Shown: positions 17,829 through 26,669 of the stretch, piece by piece | Layout of the letters: each line of letters starts with the position of its first letter | Position numbering within the stretch: position 1 is the stretch's first letter | NCBI RefSeq assembly: GCF_000425805.1 | Contig: NZ_AUED01000001.1 | Coordinates: 1-64,000 of the forward strand | Reading direction: 5' to 3' | DNA: 64,000 bases | DNA from: Pseudomonas vranovensis DSM 16006 | GTDB lineage: Bacteria > Pseudomonadota > Gammaproteobacteria > Pseudomonadales > Pseudomonadaceae | The notes under the pieces: model-generated | What the model was told of the DNA's origin: nothing | What the model saw: only the letters and a program-made list of their open reading frames with translations | The model's database searches: none | Made by a program: the position numbers and the translations under genes

Positions 17829-18523
17829 GCCAGATCGCCACCCTGCTGGTCATCGACGATGAACCTCAGATCCGCAAGTTCCTGCGCATCAGCCTGAGTT
17901 CCCAGGGCTACAAGGTGCTGGAGGCGGCGACCGGTGCCGAAGGCCTGGCCCAGGCGGCGCTGAGCCGGCCGGACCTTGTGGTGCTCGACCTTGGCCTGCC
18001 GGACATGGACGGCCAGCAGGTGCTGCGCGAACTGCGCGAGTGGAGCGCGGTACCGGTGTTGGTGTTGTCGGTGCGGGCCAGTGAAATCCAGAAGGTCGAG
18101 GCACTGGACAACGGTGCCAACGACTATGTCACCAAGCCATTCGGTATTCAGGAGTTTTTGGCGCGGGTGCGGGCGTTGTTGCGTCAGGTGCCGCAGGGCG
18201 CAGCCCCCCACGTGGCGCCGAGCTTTGGTCCGTTGACGGTGGACCTGGCCTTTCGCAAAGTCACCCTCGATGGCGTTGAAATTGCCCTGACGCGCAAGGA
18301 GTACGCCTTGCTGGCGCAACTGGCCACGCATCCTGGCCGGGTGATTACCCAGCAGCAACTGCTCAAGGACATCTGGGGGCCGACCCATGTCGATGACAGC
18401 CACTACCTGCGCATCGTCGTGGCGCATGTGCGGCAGAAGCTGGGAGATGATCCTACGGCGCCGCGCTTCATCATCACCGAACCGGGGGTGGGGTATCGGT
18501 TGGTGGGGCCGGAGGCGGGGTAA
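17825..18523 (+). CDS. kdpE: KdpE, OmpR-type response regulator
   Basis: A 232-residue response regulator. The receiver domain spans 1-120 with the acidic pair DDE near residue 11, phospho-Asp in VVLDLGLPD (about 54) and Lys in VTKPFG. The C-terminal winged-helix domain contains LTRKEYALLAQLATHPGRV and a recognition helix near DSHYLRIVVAHVRQKL. It overlaps kdpD in ATGA and closes the operon. A REP pair (18531-18580) follows directly. Confidence 0.96.
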   Translation: MSQIATLLVIDDEPQIRKFLRISLSSQGYKVLEAATGAEGLAQAALSRPDLVVLDLGLPDMDGQQVLRELREWSAVPVLVLSVRASEIQKVEALDNGANDYVTKPFGIQEFLARVRALLRQVPQGAAPHVAPSFGPLTVDLAFRKVTLDGVEIALTRKEYALLAQLATHPGRVITQQQLLKDIWGPTHVDDSHYLRIVVAHVRQKLGDDPTAPRFIITEPGVGYRLVGPEAG

Positions 18524-18530
18524 TGGTTTT

Positions 18531-18580
18531 CGCGGGGCACGCCTGCTCCCACGGCTGTAGGAGCGGGCTTGCCCCGCGAT
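18531..18580. repeat. REP pair after kdpE
   Basis: Two facing copies of the Pseudomonas REP palindrome (CGCGGGGCACGCCTGCTCCC and GGAGCGGGCTTGCCCCGCGA) separated by a few bases. They lie between the convergent kdpE and patatin genes, where such pairs commonly sit. Confidence 0.85.
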
Positions 18581-18592
18581 GCTCTTGGCCAG

Positions 18593-19633
18593 TCAGCGCC
18601 GCTCAGCCTCGTAGTTATCCATGGTATCGCGCGCAATCTCCCGGCCCAGGGCAATCAGCTCCGGCGCCTTGTAGAATTCGAAGAACCGGCACACCCGCTT
18701 GGGCACGTTGATCAGTACATCCGGCGGGTAACCGGCGATCTTGTACTGGGCCAGGGAGGTTTGCATCACTTCGAAACTCTGGTTGATCAAGTCCAGCAAC
18801 GAGGCTGGCCCGACGTTGTCGATGATGAACGAGCCGCTCGCCGATTTCGGTGCGCCGTCGCTCTCGGGTGCGGCAGCGGGCTGCTGGGCTTCGGGGTCGG
18901 CCGCATCACTGAGCCAGGGGTTGGGAATCTGTGCAGCTTCGGTCGCGAGCCCTTGTTCGATGCGCATCAGTTGCTCGGCTTGTTTGCGCCGGAACGGCAG
19001 GTGCGAGCCCAGGGAGTTGATCAGGTTGTCAAAATGCAGTTTGAACGCCGCCGGGCGCTCGATCACCGGCAGTTGGTAGTGCTTCTGGTTGGTGGAGTTG
19101 AGGTTCACGGCGATGATCAGGTCACAGTGGCTGGACACCACCGGTATGATCGGCAACGGATTGAGGATGCCGCCATCGACCAGCATGCGGTTGTCTTGCA
19201 CCACCGGAGTGAACAGGCTGGGAATCGCCGCCGAGGCGCGCATGGCCTGATGCAGGCAGCCCTCCTGGAACCAGATTTCCTGCTGGTTGGTGAGGTCGGC
19301 CGCTACCGCGGTGTAGGGGATACGCAGCTCCTCGATATTGATTTCGCCAACGATCTTGCGAATCTGGCCGAAGACCTTTTCACCACGAATGGCGCCCAGG
19401 CGGAAGCTGACATCGACCAGGCGCAATACGTCCAGGTAATCCAGACTTTCGATCCAGTTGCGGTACTCCTCGAGCTTGCCGGCGGCGTAGATGCCGCCAA
19501 TTACCGCGCCCATGGAACAGCCGGCCACGCAGGCAATGTCATAGCCACGTCGTTCAAGTTCCTCGATCACGCCGATATGCGCATACCCGCGGGCGCCCCC
19601 CGAGCCCAGCACCAATGCTACGCGTTTGCCCAT
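18593..19633 (-). CDS. Patatin-like phospholipase (RssA-like)
   Basis: A 346-residue serine hydrolase of the patatin family. The oxyanion-hole sequence GSGGARGYAHIG is at about residue 10, the nucleophile elbow GCSMG at about 39, and the catalytic Asp in VDGGILNPLP at about 175, so the Ser-Asp dyad is complete. The first 200 residues resemble the RssA/YchK group of cytoplasmic patatins. The C-terminal 130 residues include a Pro/Ala/Ser-rich linker and a helical tail that I do not recognise. The likely reaction is hydrolysis of acyl esters of phospholipids; the physiological substrate is unknown. It stands alone and converges with kdpE. Confidence 0.87.
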   Translation of the reverse strand: MGKRVALVLGSGGARGYAHIGVIEELERRGYDIACVAGCSMGAVIGGIYAAGKLEEYRNWIESLDYLDVLRLVDVSFRLGAIRGEKVFGQIRKIVGEINIEELRIPYTAVAADLTNQQEIWFQEGCLHQAMRASAAIPSLFTPVVQDNRMLVDGGILNPLPIIPVVSSHCDLIIAVNLNSTNQKHYQLPVIERPAAFKLHFDNLINSLGSHLPFRRKQAEQLMRIEQGLATEAAQIPNPWLSDAADPEAQQPAAAPESDGAPKSASGSFIIDNVGPASLLDLINQSFEVMQTSLAQYKIAGYPPDVLINVPKRVCRFFEFYKAPELIALGREIARDTMDNYEAERR

Positions 19634-19788
19634 GATGCCCCCCGTCTGTGCTTTATCGATGGTCTAACAATGCGCCCATTTGTGTCTGTGCTTCAATCGT
19701 CATACGCGCTGCGCTACGCTTGCCGGGCACTTTTCTTCTTTGTAGCCGTCGAACTCGCCACTTGAACATTTCTTTTGAGGTAATACCG

Positions 19789-20067
19789 ATGAAAGCCTGG
19801 ATCTGCCTGCCCCTGATTGCCCTGGTGTTGACCGGTTGTGCAGGTAAAACCGCCTACCGCGACAGTTGCGCCAATCAGCTGGATTCGGCCTGGAAAGAGC
19901 TCGACCTGGCCAAGGCTGAAGGCTTTGCCGGTACCGTCAGCTACTCCAAGGCGTTGTCGCTGTTGACCGGGGCCAAGACCCAGCAGCAGTTCGAGGCGTT
20001 TGAGGGCTGCAGCAAGAAGGCCGAGAAGGCCCGCTTCTACATTCGTGAATCCCGCGCCGGTCGCTGA
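19789..20067 (+). CDS. Small predicted lipoprotein
   Basis: A 92-residue protein with a clear lipoprotein signal: a hydrophobic core, then LTGC, so Cys-18 should be lipidated after cleavage. The mature part is helical and charged, with two further cysteines (DSCANQL, EGCSKKAEK) that could pair. I do not recognise a family with a known job. A CHAD gene follows after 14 bases on the same strand, so co-transcription is likely. Confidence 0.8.
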   Translation: MKAWICLPLIALVLTGCAGKTAYRDSCANQLDSAWKELDLAKAEGFAGTVSYSKALSLLTGAKTQQQFEAFEGCSKKAEKARFYIRESRAGR

Positions 20068-20081
20068 CACAGGAGAACACC

Positions 20082-20849
20082 ATGTCGGCCATGCTCGACC
20101 ATGTGATTGCCCAGGTACTGGCCCTGCAGGTTCGCCTGCTCGCTTGCCAGGCCCGCCTTGCCGCGGACACCGACAGCGAGGCGTTGCATGACCTGCGCAC
20201 CACCACCCGGCGCTTGCGCAGCCTGTTGCGGCCACTGCGCGAGTTGCCTGGGGTCGAGCAGCTTGAAGGCGCGGCCAAGGCGCTGGGTGAATTGACGACG
20301 CCGTTGCGCGACCGTGAAGTGCTGGCAGCGCAATTGCTTGAACGCGAGCAGTTTGAGGCCGCACGCCAGCGCCTGGCCCACCGAACGGAAACCTTCGCCA
20401 GCGTTGCCGAGAGTGCGCAGCTTGCGCGGTTGCTGGCGATTGTCGATGCCTTTCCGATCTTCCTGCGCGCCGCCCAGCGTGAAGGCTTGATCCGCAAACT
20501 GCACCCGCGCATCGACAAGCGCCTGGAAAAACAGTGGACGCAGTTGCGCGAGGCCCTCGACGATCCCGCCCACGACCGTCATCGCCTGCGCCTGCTGATC
20601 AAGCGCGTGCGCTACGGCGCCGATGCCTACCCGCAACTGGAGCACGCCGGCAAGCGCCTGCAACGGGCGCTGAAACGGGCGCAAGGTGATCTGGGCGATT
20701 GGCACGACTTGCATCAGTGGCTGCTGCAAGCCGACCAGCAGCCCGACCTGGCACCTTGTGTTGAGCAGTGGAAAGCACAAGTGCTCAGCGCCGAACAACG
20801 TGCCGATACCACCCTGGAACGCCTGCAGAAGGCTCTGGCGCAACGATAA
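20082..20849 (+). CDS. CHAD domain protein
   Basis: A 255-residue protein made almost wholly of a CHAD domain, a helical fold with conserved histidines and many surface Arg/Lys residues (LHDLRTTTRRLRSLLRPLR, HDRHRLRLLIKRVRYGADAY). CHAD domains bind inorganic polyphosphate and are found on polyphosphate granules in some bacteria. No CYTH domain is attached, so there is no phosphatase activity of its own to predict. It follows a lipoprotein gene by 14 bases. A polyphosphate-linked role is family inference. Confidence 0.85.
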   Translation: MSAMLDHVIAQVLALQVRLLACQARLAADTDSEALHDLRTTTRRLRSLLRPLRELPGVEQLEGAAKALGELTTPLRDREVLAAQLLEREQFEAARQRLAHRTETFASVAESAQLARLLAIVDAFPIFLRAAQREGLIRKLHPRIDKRLEKQWTQLREALDDPAHDRHRLRLLIKRVRYGADAYPQLEHAGKRLQRALKRAQGDLGDWHDLHQWLLQADQQPDLAPCVEQWKAQVLSAEQRADTTLERLQKALAQR

Positions 20850-20930
20850 GCCGCTGATATGGCCGAAATGCGGGCTGTCGCTGGCGCTTGCGCTGGTTAA
20901 GATCGGATTTTTCCCACGGATGAGTCCGGC

Positions 20931-21731
20931 ATGAATCTTTCGCAATTGCTCAAAGCGGTCCGCCTGCATCCCCAGGCGGTGACCATTCCTGCCAGCTGGG
21001 CGCAAGGTCGTGCCTGTTTTGGTGGCCTGATGGCCGCCCTGCTGTACGAAACCATGCGCGCCAAGACCTCGCCGGGTCGCCCGGTGCGTTCGCTGTCCAT
21101 CACCTTTATTGGCCCGGCCGAGCCGGAAGTGCCGATCAGCTTCGAGGTGGAACTGCTGCGCGAAGGCAAGGCGGTCAGTTCACTGCTGGGTCGAGCGGTA
21201 CAGAACGGCCAGGTGGTGACCTTGATGCAAGGCAGTTTTGGCGCCGGGCGCGACTCGGTGGTCGATGTGCCTGCGTTGCCTGCCATCGAAATGAAAGGCC
21301 TGGACGAATCCACCACCGAGCTGCCCTATATCAAAGGCGTTACCCCCGAGTTCATGCGCCACGTGGCGCTGCGCTGGGCCATTGGCGGTATCCCGTTCAG
21401 CAACACCCCCTCGCGCAACATGGGCGGCTGGGTCAGGTTGCGTGACGAGGGCGGTGATGAAACCTTTAGCGAAGCGCACTTGCTGGCGCTGGTGGACGCC
21501 TGGCCGCCCACGTTGCTTTCGCACTTGAACAGGCCGGCGGCCGGCAGCACCCTGACCTGGACCATCGAGTTCATTCAGCCGGTGCCAAGCCTCACTACCC
21601 ACGACTGGTTCAAGTACTGCGCACAGACCGAACATGCTCGTGACGGTTACGGGCACGCGGCAGCCGCCCTATGGACGGCTTCGGGCGAATTGCTGGCGAT
21701 CAGCCGCCAGACGGTGACTGTCTTCGCCTAG
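20931..21731 (+). CDS. Acyl-CoA thioesterase family protein (double hotdog)
   Basis: A 266-residue protein of the thioesterase superfamily. Two hotdog halves are suggested: about 10-120 (GGLMAALLYETM, RPVRSLSITFIGPAEP) and 150-266 (LSHLNRPAAGSTLTWTIEFIQP, DGYGHAAAALWTASGELLAISRQT). The ending WTASGELLAISRQ is typical of TesB-like thioesterases that hydrolyse acyl-CoA. Its stop overlaps the stop of the convergent DUF962 gene by 4 bases. The substrate is unknown. Confidence 0.83.
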   Translation: MNLSQLLKAVRLHPQAVTIPASWAQGRACFGGLMAALLYETMRAKTSPGRPVRSLSITFIGPAEPEVPISFEVELLREGKAVSSLLGRAVQNGQVVTLMQGSFGAGRDSVVDVPALPAIEMKGLDESTTELPYIKGVTPEFMRHVALRWAIGGIPFSNTPSRNMGGWVRLRDEGGDETFSEAHLLALVDAWPPTLLSHLNRPAAGSTLTWTIEFIQPVPSLTTHDWFKYCAQTEHARDGYGHAAAALWTASGELLAISRQTVTVFA

Positions 21732-22090
21732 TGGCGATGGCGGTCACGCCAGGCCCGCCACCAGGCGCCACTCAGGACAAAGCGCGGAAAAGTGATGAAC
21801 TGCTCCACCAACAGGCGGCCGATGGCGTCTTTGCGGTCGCTGAAGGGCTCGGGTTGCTCGGCTTCCAGGCGATGACCCTGGCGCTGGAGGCCAAGGCCGG
21901 CGATCAGGGCGATGATGCCGACGGCCAGTTGTCCCAGGTCCAGCGAGAACAGCCCCGACAACACCAGCAGTACACCGAGGATGAACAGCGGCACGGCAAT
22001 CAGGTGCAACACCAGGTTGGTCGGGTTGCGGTGATTGTGGTGGTAGCCACGCCATTGCCAGGCGGGCAAGTTGGGCAAGCGTTTGCTCAT
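21728..22090 (-). CDS. Mpo1-like (DUF962) membrane protein
   Basis: A 120-residue protein with the DUF962 signature HHNHRNPTNLVLHLIAVPLF and two adjacent membrane segments at about 27-70. The family includes yeast Mpo1, an alpha-dioxygenase of 2-hydroxy fatty acids; bacterial members are mostly uncharacterised. The ATG at 22090 is preceded by GAGGAA with a 6-base gap, better than the upstream TTG. The 3' end overlaps the thioesterase gene. Lipid oxidation is a family guess only. Confidence 0.8.
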   Translation of the reverse strand: MSKRLPNLPAWQWRGYHHNHRNPTNLVLHLIAVPLFILGVLLVLSGLFSLDLGQLAVGIIALIAGLGLQRQGHRLEAEQPEPFSDRKDAIGRLLVEQFITFPRFVLSGAWWRAWRDRHRH

Positions 22091-22165
22091 GGGCAATTCC
22101 TCAGGGTTCTGTCTGAAGAATAGTGCGGCCCCCGTCAGGGGGCCAATGAGTGGCGCCTATCGGCC

Positions 22166-23644
22166 TTATAGCTTGAGTTGGCCGATGGCCTTGTTCAATT
22201 CACCGGCCAGGGTGGCCAGTTCGCTGCTGGTGGTAGCTGAGTCGACGGTCTGCTGAACGGTCTCTTCGGTGACATCGCGAATGCTGACCACCGCCCGGTT
22301 CATTTCCTCGGCCACCTGGCTCTGTTGTTCAGCGGCCACGGCAATCTGGGTGTTGCTTTCACGCATCTGCGCCACGGCGCTGGTGATCTCGGCCAGGGCG
22401 ACACCGGCTTCCTGGGCCTGCTGGACGCAGTCGTCGGCCTTGAACGAGCTCTCCTGCATGAAGTCCACGGCGTCGCGGGTGCCGGCCTGCAGCGCCGAGA
22501 CCATGGTGGTGATCTCGTCGGTGGAGGCTTGCACGCGCTTGGCGAGGTTGCGCACCTCATCGGCAACCACGGCAAAGCCACGTCCCAGGTCACCGGCGCG
22601 GGCCGCTTCGATGGCCGCGTTGAGTGCCAGCAGGTTGGTCTGTTCGGCGATGCTGTGAATCACTCCGACCACGCCGTTGATCTTCTGGCTGTCTTCGGCC
22701 AGTTGGCGAATCATCTCGGCAGTTTGCTGCACACCGCTGGAAAGACCGGCAATCGAGGTCTGCACCCGGCTGACCACTGCCTGGCCGCTGCCCGCCAGTG
22801 TGTCGGCGGTCTGCGACAGGTCGCGGGTGGCACCGGCGTGCTGGGCGATGTGGTAGACGGTGGCCGACATCTCGTTGATGGCGGTGGCGGCCTGGTCGGT
22901 CTCGCTCTGCTGGCCGAGCATGCCGTGGCGCACGTCATTCATGCTGGCGGCCAGGCGCGCGGCGCCGGAATCCAGCTGCGCGGCAGTGCGTGCCACAGTG
23001 TTGACCACCCGGTGGTAGGTGGTCTGCATGGCGTTGAAGGCACTGGCCATCTGCCCCACTTCATCACCACACGACAACGGCACCCGCGCCGAAAGGTCGC
23101 CGGTTTTCTCCACGTGCAGCATCACATCCTTGAGGGTGTTGAGCTGGCTGAGGAGGAAGCGAATCAGCAACTGCGAGGCGCAGAGCATCGCCAGCATCAG
23201 GATCAGCACGCAGACGGCATAGTTGGTGAAACGATCGGTGAACACCTGGAGCAGGCTGGGGGAGGGGGCGAGTACGGCGATCTGCTGACCGTCGCGGCTG
23301 ATCACCTGAGCGCCGCTGAGCGGATCGCTACCGGTCAGTGCCAGGCCATGCAGTTGCACCCAGCCCTGGGCGTTGGCCAGGGGCTGGAGCTGTTCACCGT
23401 CAAAGTCTGGCGCTGTGCCGGGGGCGTATTGCAGCCACAGGCGGTTGTGCGGCAGGGCCTGCCCGGCAGGCCAGGCGGCGAGCAATTGCGCCTGGGCCTG
23501 AGCCTGGTCCTGGGCATTCTGTGCCCGGGCCTGTTGCTCCAGGTGAACGGCATACAGCACCAGGAACAGCGTTGTGACGAAGGCCACCGCGTTGACGGCC
23601 CAGAACTTGTACTTCAGGGAGATATTGCTAAGCCAGGCACCCAT
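22166..23644 (-). CDS. Methyl-accepting chemotaxis protein
   Basis: A 492-residue chemoreceptor. Membrane span 1 is at about 13-35 and span 2 at about 183-210, enclosing a small periplasmic region of about 150 residues with no recognised ligand-binding fold (too short for dCache, about right for a 4HB or sCache domain). A HAMP segment follows, then the cytoplasmic signalling domain with the tip [21 protein letters not shown] use the ATG at 23644 rather than an upstream TTG. No che genes are adjacent. The ligand cannot be told from sequence. Confidence 0.9.
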   Translation of the reverse strand: MGAWLSNISLKYKFWAVNAVAFVTTLFLVLYAVHLEQQARAQNAQDQAQAQAQLLAAWPAGQALPHNRLWLQYAPGTAPDFDGEQLQPLANAQGWVQLHGLALTGSDPLSGAQVISRDGQQIAVLAPSPSLLQVFTDRFTNYAVCVLILMLAMLCASQLLIRFLLSQLNTLKDVMLHVEKTGDLSARVPLSCGDEVGQMASAFNAMQTTYHRVVNTVARTAAQLDSGAARLAASMNDVRHGMLGQQSETDQAATAINEMSATVYHIAQHAGATRDLSQTADTLAGSGQAVVSRVQTSIAGLSSGVQQTAEMIRQLAEDSQKINGVVGVIHSIAEQTNLLALNAAIEAARAGDLGRGFAVVADEVRNLAKRVQASTDEITTMVSALQAGTRDAVDFMQESSFKADDCVQQAQEAGVALAEITSAVAQMRESNTQIAVAAEQQSQVAEEMNRAVVSIRDVTEETVQQTVDSATTSSELATLAGELNKAIGQLKL

Positions 23645-23730
23645 GTAAGGTCTTCTCTGATTGAGCGGAAACAATGTTGGCAAGGTGCCATCATTGTGCC
23701 GAGCCTATCAGAGGAGCGCTTTGATATGCG

Positions 23731-24537
23731 TCAAATAATCGCGGGTAGGTTAAAGAAGGCGCGGGCGCAGGCGGTGGTGTGGGCTGCCAGCTGTTCGGGG
23801 CTTTCGCCGCGGTGCAAGGCCACTTCGCGCAGCACTTCGGTCAGGAAGGCCGGTTCGTTGCGGCCGCTTTTCGGTTTGGGCCGCAGGCTGCGTGGCAGCA
23901 GATAAGGTGCATCGCTCTCCAGCATCAGGCGGCCTTCAGGGATGCTGCTGACCAGTGGGTGCAGGTGGGTGCCGCGACGTTCGTCGCAGATCCAGCCAGT
24001 GATGCCGATGTGCAGGTCCAGGTCCAGGTAGCCGAACAGGGCAGCGCGCTCGCCGGTAAAACAATGCACCACGGCGGCGGGCAGGCGGTCGCGGTAGTCC
24101 TTGAGGATCGCCAGCAGGCGTTCGCTGGCGTCGCGCTCGTGCAGGAACACCGGCATTTGCAGCGCCACCGCCAGGGCCAGTTGTTCTTCCAGGGCCTTTT
24201 CCTGTTGCGGGCGCGGCGAAAAGTCGCGGTTGAAGTCCAGCCCGCATTCACCTACGGCCTGTACCCGGGGTTGCTCGAGCAAGGCGCGCAGGTGGCGGTT
24301 GCTGTCGCTGTTCCAGCTGCTGGCATCGTGGGGGTGGACGCCGGCGGTGCTGAACAAGCGCTGGCCGCTCTCATCCAGTGCCTGGCACAGTTCCAGGGCT
24401 TGTTCGCTGCCTTCAAGGCTGGTGCCAGTGACCATCATTTGCACCACACCCGCCGCCTCGGCGCGTTCAAGAATGGCCGCATGTTTGTCGGCAAAACTTG
24501 GATTGGTCAGATTGACGCCGATGTCGATGAGTTGCAT
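23731..24537 (-). CDS. tatD: TatD-family metal-dependent nuclease
   Basis: A 268-residue TIM-barrel hydrolase. It begins [15 protein letters not shown], the same unusual opening as E. coli TatD, where the HxH motif of the other paralogues (YcfH, YjjV) is replaced. Other metal ligands are kept: [23 protein letters not shown] and [10 protein letters not shown]. TatD has 3'-5' exonuclease activity and has been linked to DNA repair; it is not needed for Tat export. Length and order match the family. Confidence 0.88.
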   Translation of the reverse strand: MQLIDIGVNLTNPSFADKHAAILERAEAAGVVQMMVTGTSLEGSEQALELCQALDESGQRLFSTAGVHPHDASSWNSDSNRHLRALLEQPRVQAVGECGLDFNRDFSPRPQQEKALEEQLALAVALQMPVFLHERDASERLLAILKDYRDRLPAAVVHCFTGERAALFGYLDLDLHIGITGWICDERRGTHLHPLVSSIPEGRLMLESDAPYLLPRSLRPKPKSGRNEPAFLTEVLREVALHRGESPEQLAAHTTACARAFFNLPAII

Positions 24538-24641
24538 GGTGCTACCTCAGGCCGGAAGCCGGCCAGCATAGCAAAGCTCGAGGAATTTCGTTAAATCGAA
24601 GAACTTCAACGCGTTGTCGTGGTCTTTTGCGGTCAATTGTC

Positions 24642-26093
24642 ATGGAACGACTGCAAGCTATGGCGCCAACCCCACCCCCGCGAGCCTTCAAACGGATGAC
24701 GCGTGCGCTGTTTTTGTTGATCGTGCTGGGCCTCGGTCTGCTTCAGGCAGGGCCGGCCAGCGCGCGCCTGCCCGGCCCGCAGCAGTCGGTACCCAAGGCC
24801 CAGGTTCGCGACCTGGCGCAGATCCGCAGCACCCGGGTGCTCAAGGTGTTGGTCAATCAGAGCCGCAACAGCTCCGGTGAGGTCAAGGGCGAGCCGGTGG
24901 GTGTCGAGTACCACCGCTTGCGGGCCTTCGAGCACTACCTCAATGCCCGCGCCCAGGACGGCCAGGAAATCCGCCTGAAAATCATTCCCCGGGCCAAGGA
25001 GCAATTGCTGGCGGCGTTGCAACGCGGCGAAGCTGACCTGGTAGCCCCTGGTGAGCTGCTCGATCCGACCTCCACGCGCGGCCTGGTGGCCAGCGATCCG
25101 GTGGTGGACAAGGTGCCCATGGTACTGGTGGGGCGCAAGGGCGAGCGCAGTTTCCAGCGAGTCGAGCAGCTTTCCGGTCGCACGCTGGCGCTGACCAGCG
25201 CCAGTGCGGCCGGCGATACCCTGCATGAGATCAACCAGAAGCTGGCCTTGCGCAAACTGGCGCCGATCAAGGTCGAGTGGGTGGACCCGACTCTGGCGGT
25301 GGAGGATGTGCTGGAAATGGTCCAGGCCGGCATCTTCCACCTGACAGTGGTCGAGCAGCCGATTGCCGAGCGCTGGGCACGGGTGATGCCCAAGCTGCGT
25401 GTGGATCGCAGGGTGCAAGTGGCGGCTCCCGAGGCCATGCGCTGGTATGTGCGGCGCGATGCCGTGATGCTGCACGCCAGTGTCGATCGTTTTTTGCAGG
25501 GATATAAGCCACCGCAGAATCAGGATGCAGCGTTCGAGCGGATTTATCGGCGTTTGTACCGGGTACATAACCCGTTGGCCCGCAGTGACCGCAAGCGGTT
25601 GGAAGCACTCAGGCCGGTGCTGCAGCGCCATGCCAGCGAGCAGAATATCGATTGGTTGAATCTGGCGGCGGTGGCGTTCAAGGAGTCTTCGCTCAATCCC
25701 GCTGCCCGCGGTGCCGGTGGAGCGCACGGGTTGATGCAGATTACGCCCAGTGCGGCGCAGCGGGTCGGGGTGAGCAACATCAGCAGCGTCGATGGCAATG
25801 TGCGGGCCAGTGCGCGGTACATGGCGCTGATCCGGCGCAAGTTCTTTTCCAGCAATCAGTTGAATGAGCGTGAGCGTATGGCGTTTACGCTGGCGGCGTA
25901 TAACCTTGGACCGGAGCGGGTGCAGGCGATGCGGGCCGAGGCGCGGCGGCGGGGGCTCAATGGTAACCAGTGGTTTTTTCAGACTGAGCGGATTGCCATG
26001 GAGCAGGTGGGGATGGGGCCGGTCAGTTACGTCAACAGTGTGAACAAGTACTTCCTGGCATTTGACCGTGAGCGTAAGGCGCTCGAACGGTAG
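24642..26093 (+). CDS. MltF-like membrane-bound lytic transglycosylase
   Basis: A 483-residue envelope enzyme. A hydrophobic segment (RALFLLIVLGLGLLQAGPASA) near residue 30 serves as signal or anchor. Residues about 60-300 form a solute-binding (SBP_bac_3-like) domain (TRVLKVLVNQSRNSSGEV). Residues about 330-460 form the SLT goose-lysozyme-like domain, with catalytic Glu in FKESSLNPAARG and the MQITPSAA and FTLAAYNLGPERV motifs. Such enzymes cleave peptidoglycan glycan strands to 1,6-anhydro products, and the binding domain senses muropeptides. The N-terminus shows no lipobox. ATG codons at 24642 and 24660 are both possible starts. Confidence 0.87.
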   Translation: MERLQAMAPTPPPRAFKRMTRALFLLIVLGLGLLQAGPASARLPGPQQSVPKAQVRDLAQIRSTRVLKVLVNQSRNSSGEVKGEPVGVEYHRLRAFEHYLNARAQDGQEIRLKIIPRAKEQLLAALQRGEADLVAPGELLDPTSTRGLVASDPVVDKVPMVLVGRKGERSFQRVEQLSGRTLALTSASAAGDTLHEINQKLALRKLAPIKVEWVDPTLAVEDVLEMVQAGIFHLTVVEQPIAERWARVMPKLRVDRRVQVAAPEAMRWYVRRDAVMLHASVDRFLQGYKPPQNQDAAFERIYRRLYRVHNPLARSDRKRLEALRPVLQRHASEQNIDWLNLAAVAFKESSLNPAARGAGGAHGLMQITPSAAQRVGVSNISSVDGNVRASARYMALIRRKFFSSNQLNERERMAFTLAAYNLGPERVQAMRAEARRRGLNGNQWFFQTERIAMEQVGMGPVSYVNSVNKYFLAFDRERKALER

Positions 26094-26303
26094 GAGAAAG
26101 CAAAAACAAGACCGAAAGCACAATTCGCTTCGTTCTTGCTTGCGGCTTGAGGCTTCAAGCTTGCCACTTGAAGCGAAGCTGAGTTGACATCCAGGCAGCA
26201 GCTTCTCTAGCATGCTGACTTGCGCCGATTTAAACAGCTACTTGCGGGGCGCAGGAGGAACCTCTCGGTTTTTCCAAATACCGCTAAAACGCTGGTTCGG
26301 TGA

Positions 26304-26339
26304 CGCCTCCCACCGCAGCCCAGCGGGATCTGCGAGGCG
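26304..26339 (+). other. Hairpin just before a small conserved-looking gene
   Basis: CGCCTC (26304-26309) pairs with GAGGCG (26334-26339) and GCAG (26315-26318) with CTGC (26330-26333), giving a two-part hairpin that ends about 12 bases before the ATG at 26352. It could control translation start. The 150 bases before it also hold short inverted repeats (CTTCAAG/CTTGAAG near 26155-26175). Confidence 0.4.
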
Positions 26340-26351
26340 GAGTATCATTCC

Positions 26352-26660
26352 ATGAGTTGTCCACGTACCAGTGTCTGCTTGAGCCCTCTGCCTGCCAGTC
26401 AGGCCGCGCGCGTGCCGCGTATTCTCCTGGGCGGTTCTCACCAGCCCACGCTTCTGCGTTATCTCGATGGCTGGCCTCGTCGTAAAGGCCGCGCTACCGC
26501 TTTTCTGATTCAGTTCGCCGATACCCGTGCATCGCTCAGCCAGTTTGCCAGCGACCGTTTCGACCTGGCCGTCATCCAGTCGCCCACTGCCGAAGATGCC
26601 GCCGAGGTGATCGGCCACCTGACCCGGGTTGCTCGGCAGGGGCTGATCACTCGCGCGTAG
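26352..26660 (+). CDS. Small hypothetical protein
   Basis: A 102-residue protein I do not recognise. It reads like an alpha/beta nucleotide-binding fragment: RVPRILLGGSHQPTLLRYL at about 20-38, a basic turn WPRRKGR, then FDLAVIQSPTAEDAAEVIGHL and a final RQGLITR. The pattern is faintly like the second half of a Rossmann-type methyltransferase with no catalytic motif. GC and codon use match the genome, which favours a real gene. It converges with the DUF3422 gene 9 bases away. Confidence 0.6.
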   Translation: MSCPRTSVCLSPLPASQAARVPRILLGGSHQPTLLRYLDGWPRRKGRATAFLIQFADTRASLSQFASDRFDLAVIQSPTAEDAAEVIGHLTRVARQGLITRA

Positions 26661-26669
26661 GCCTGACGC

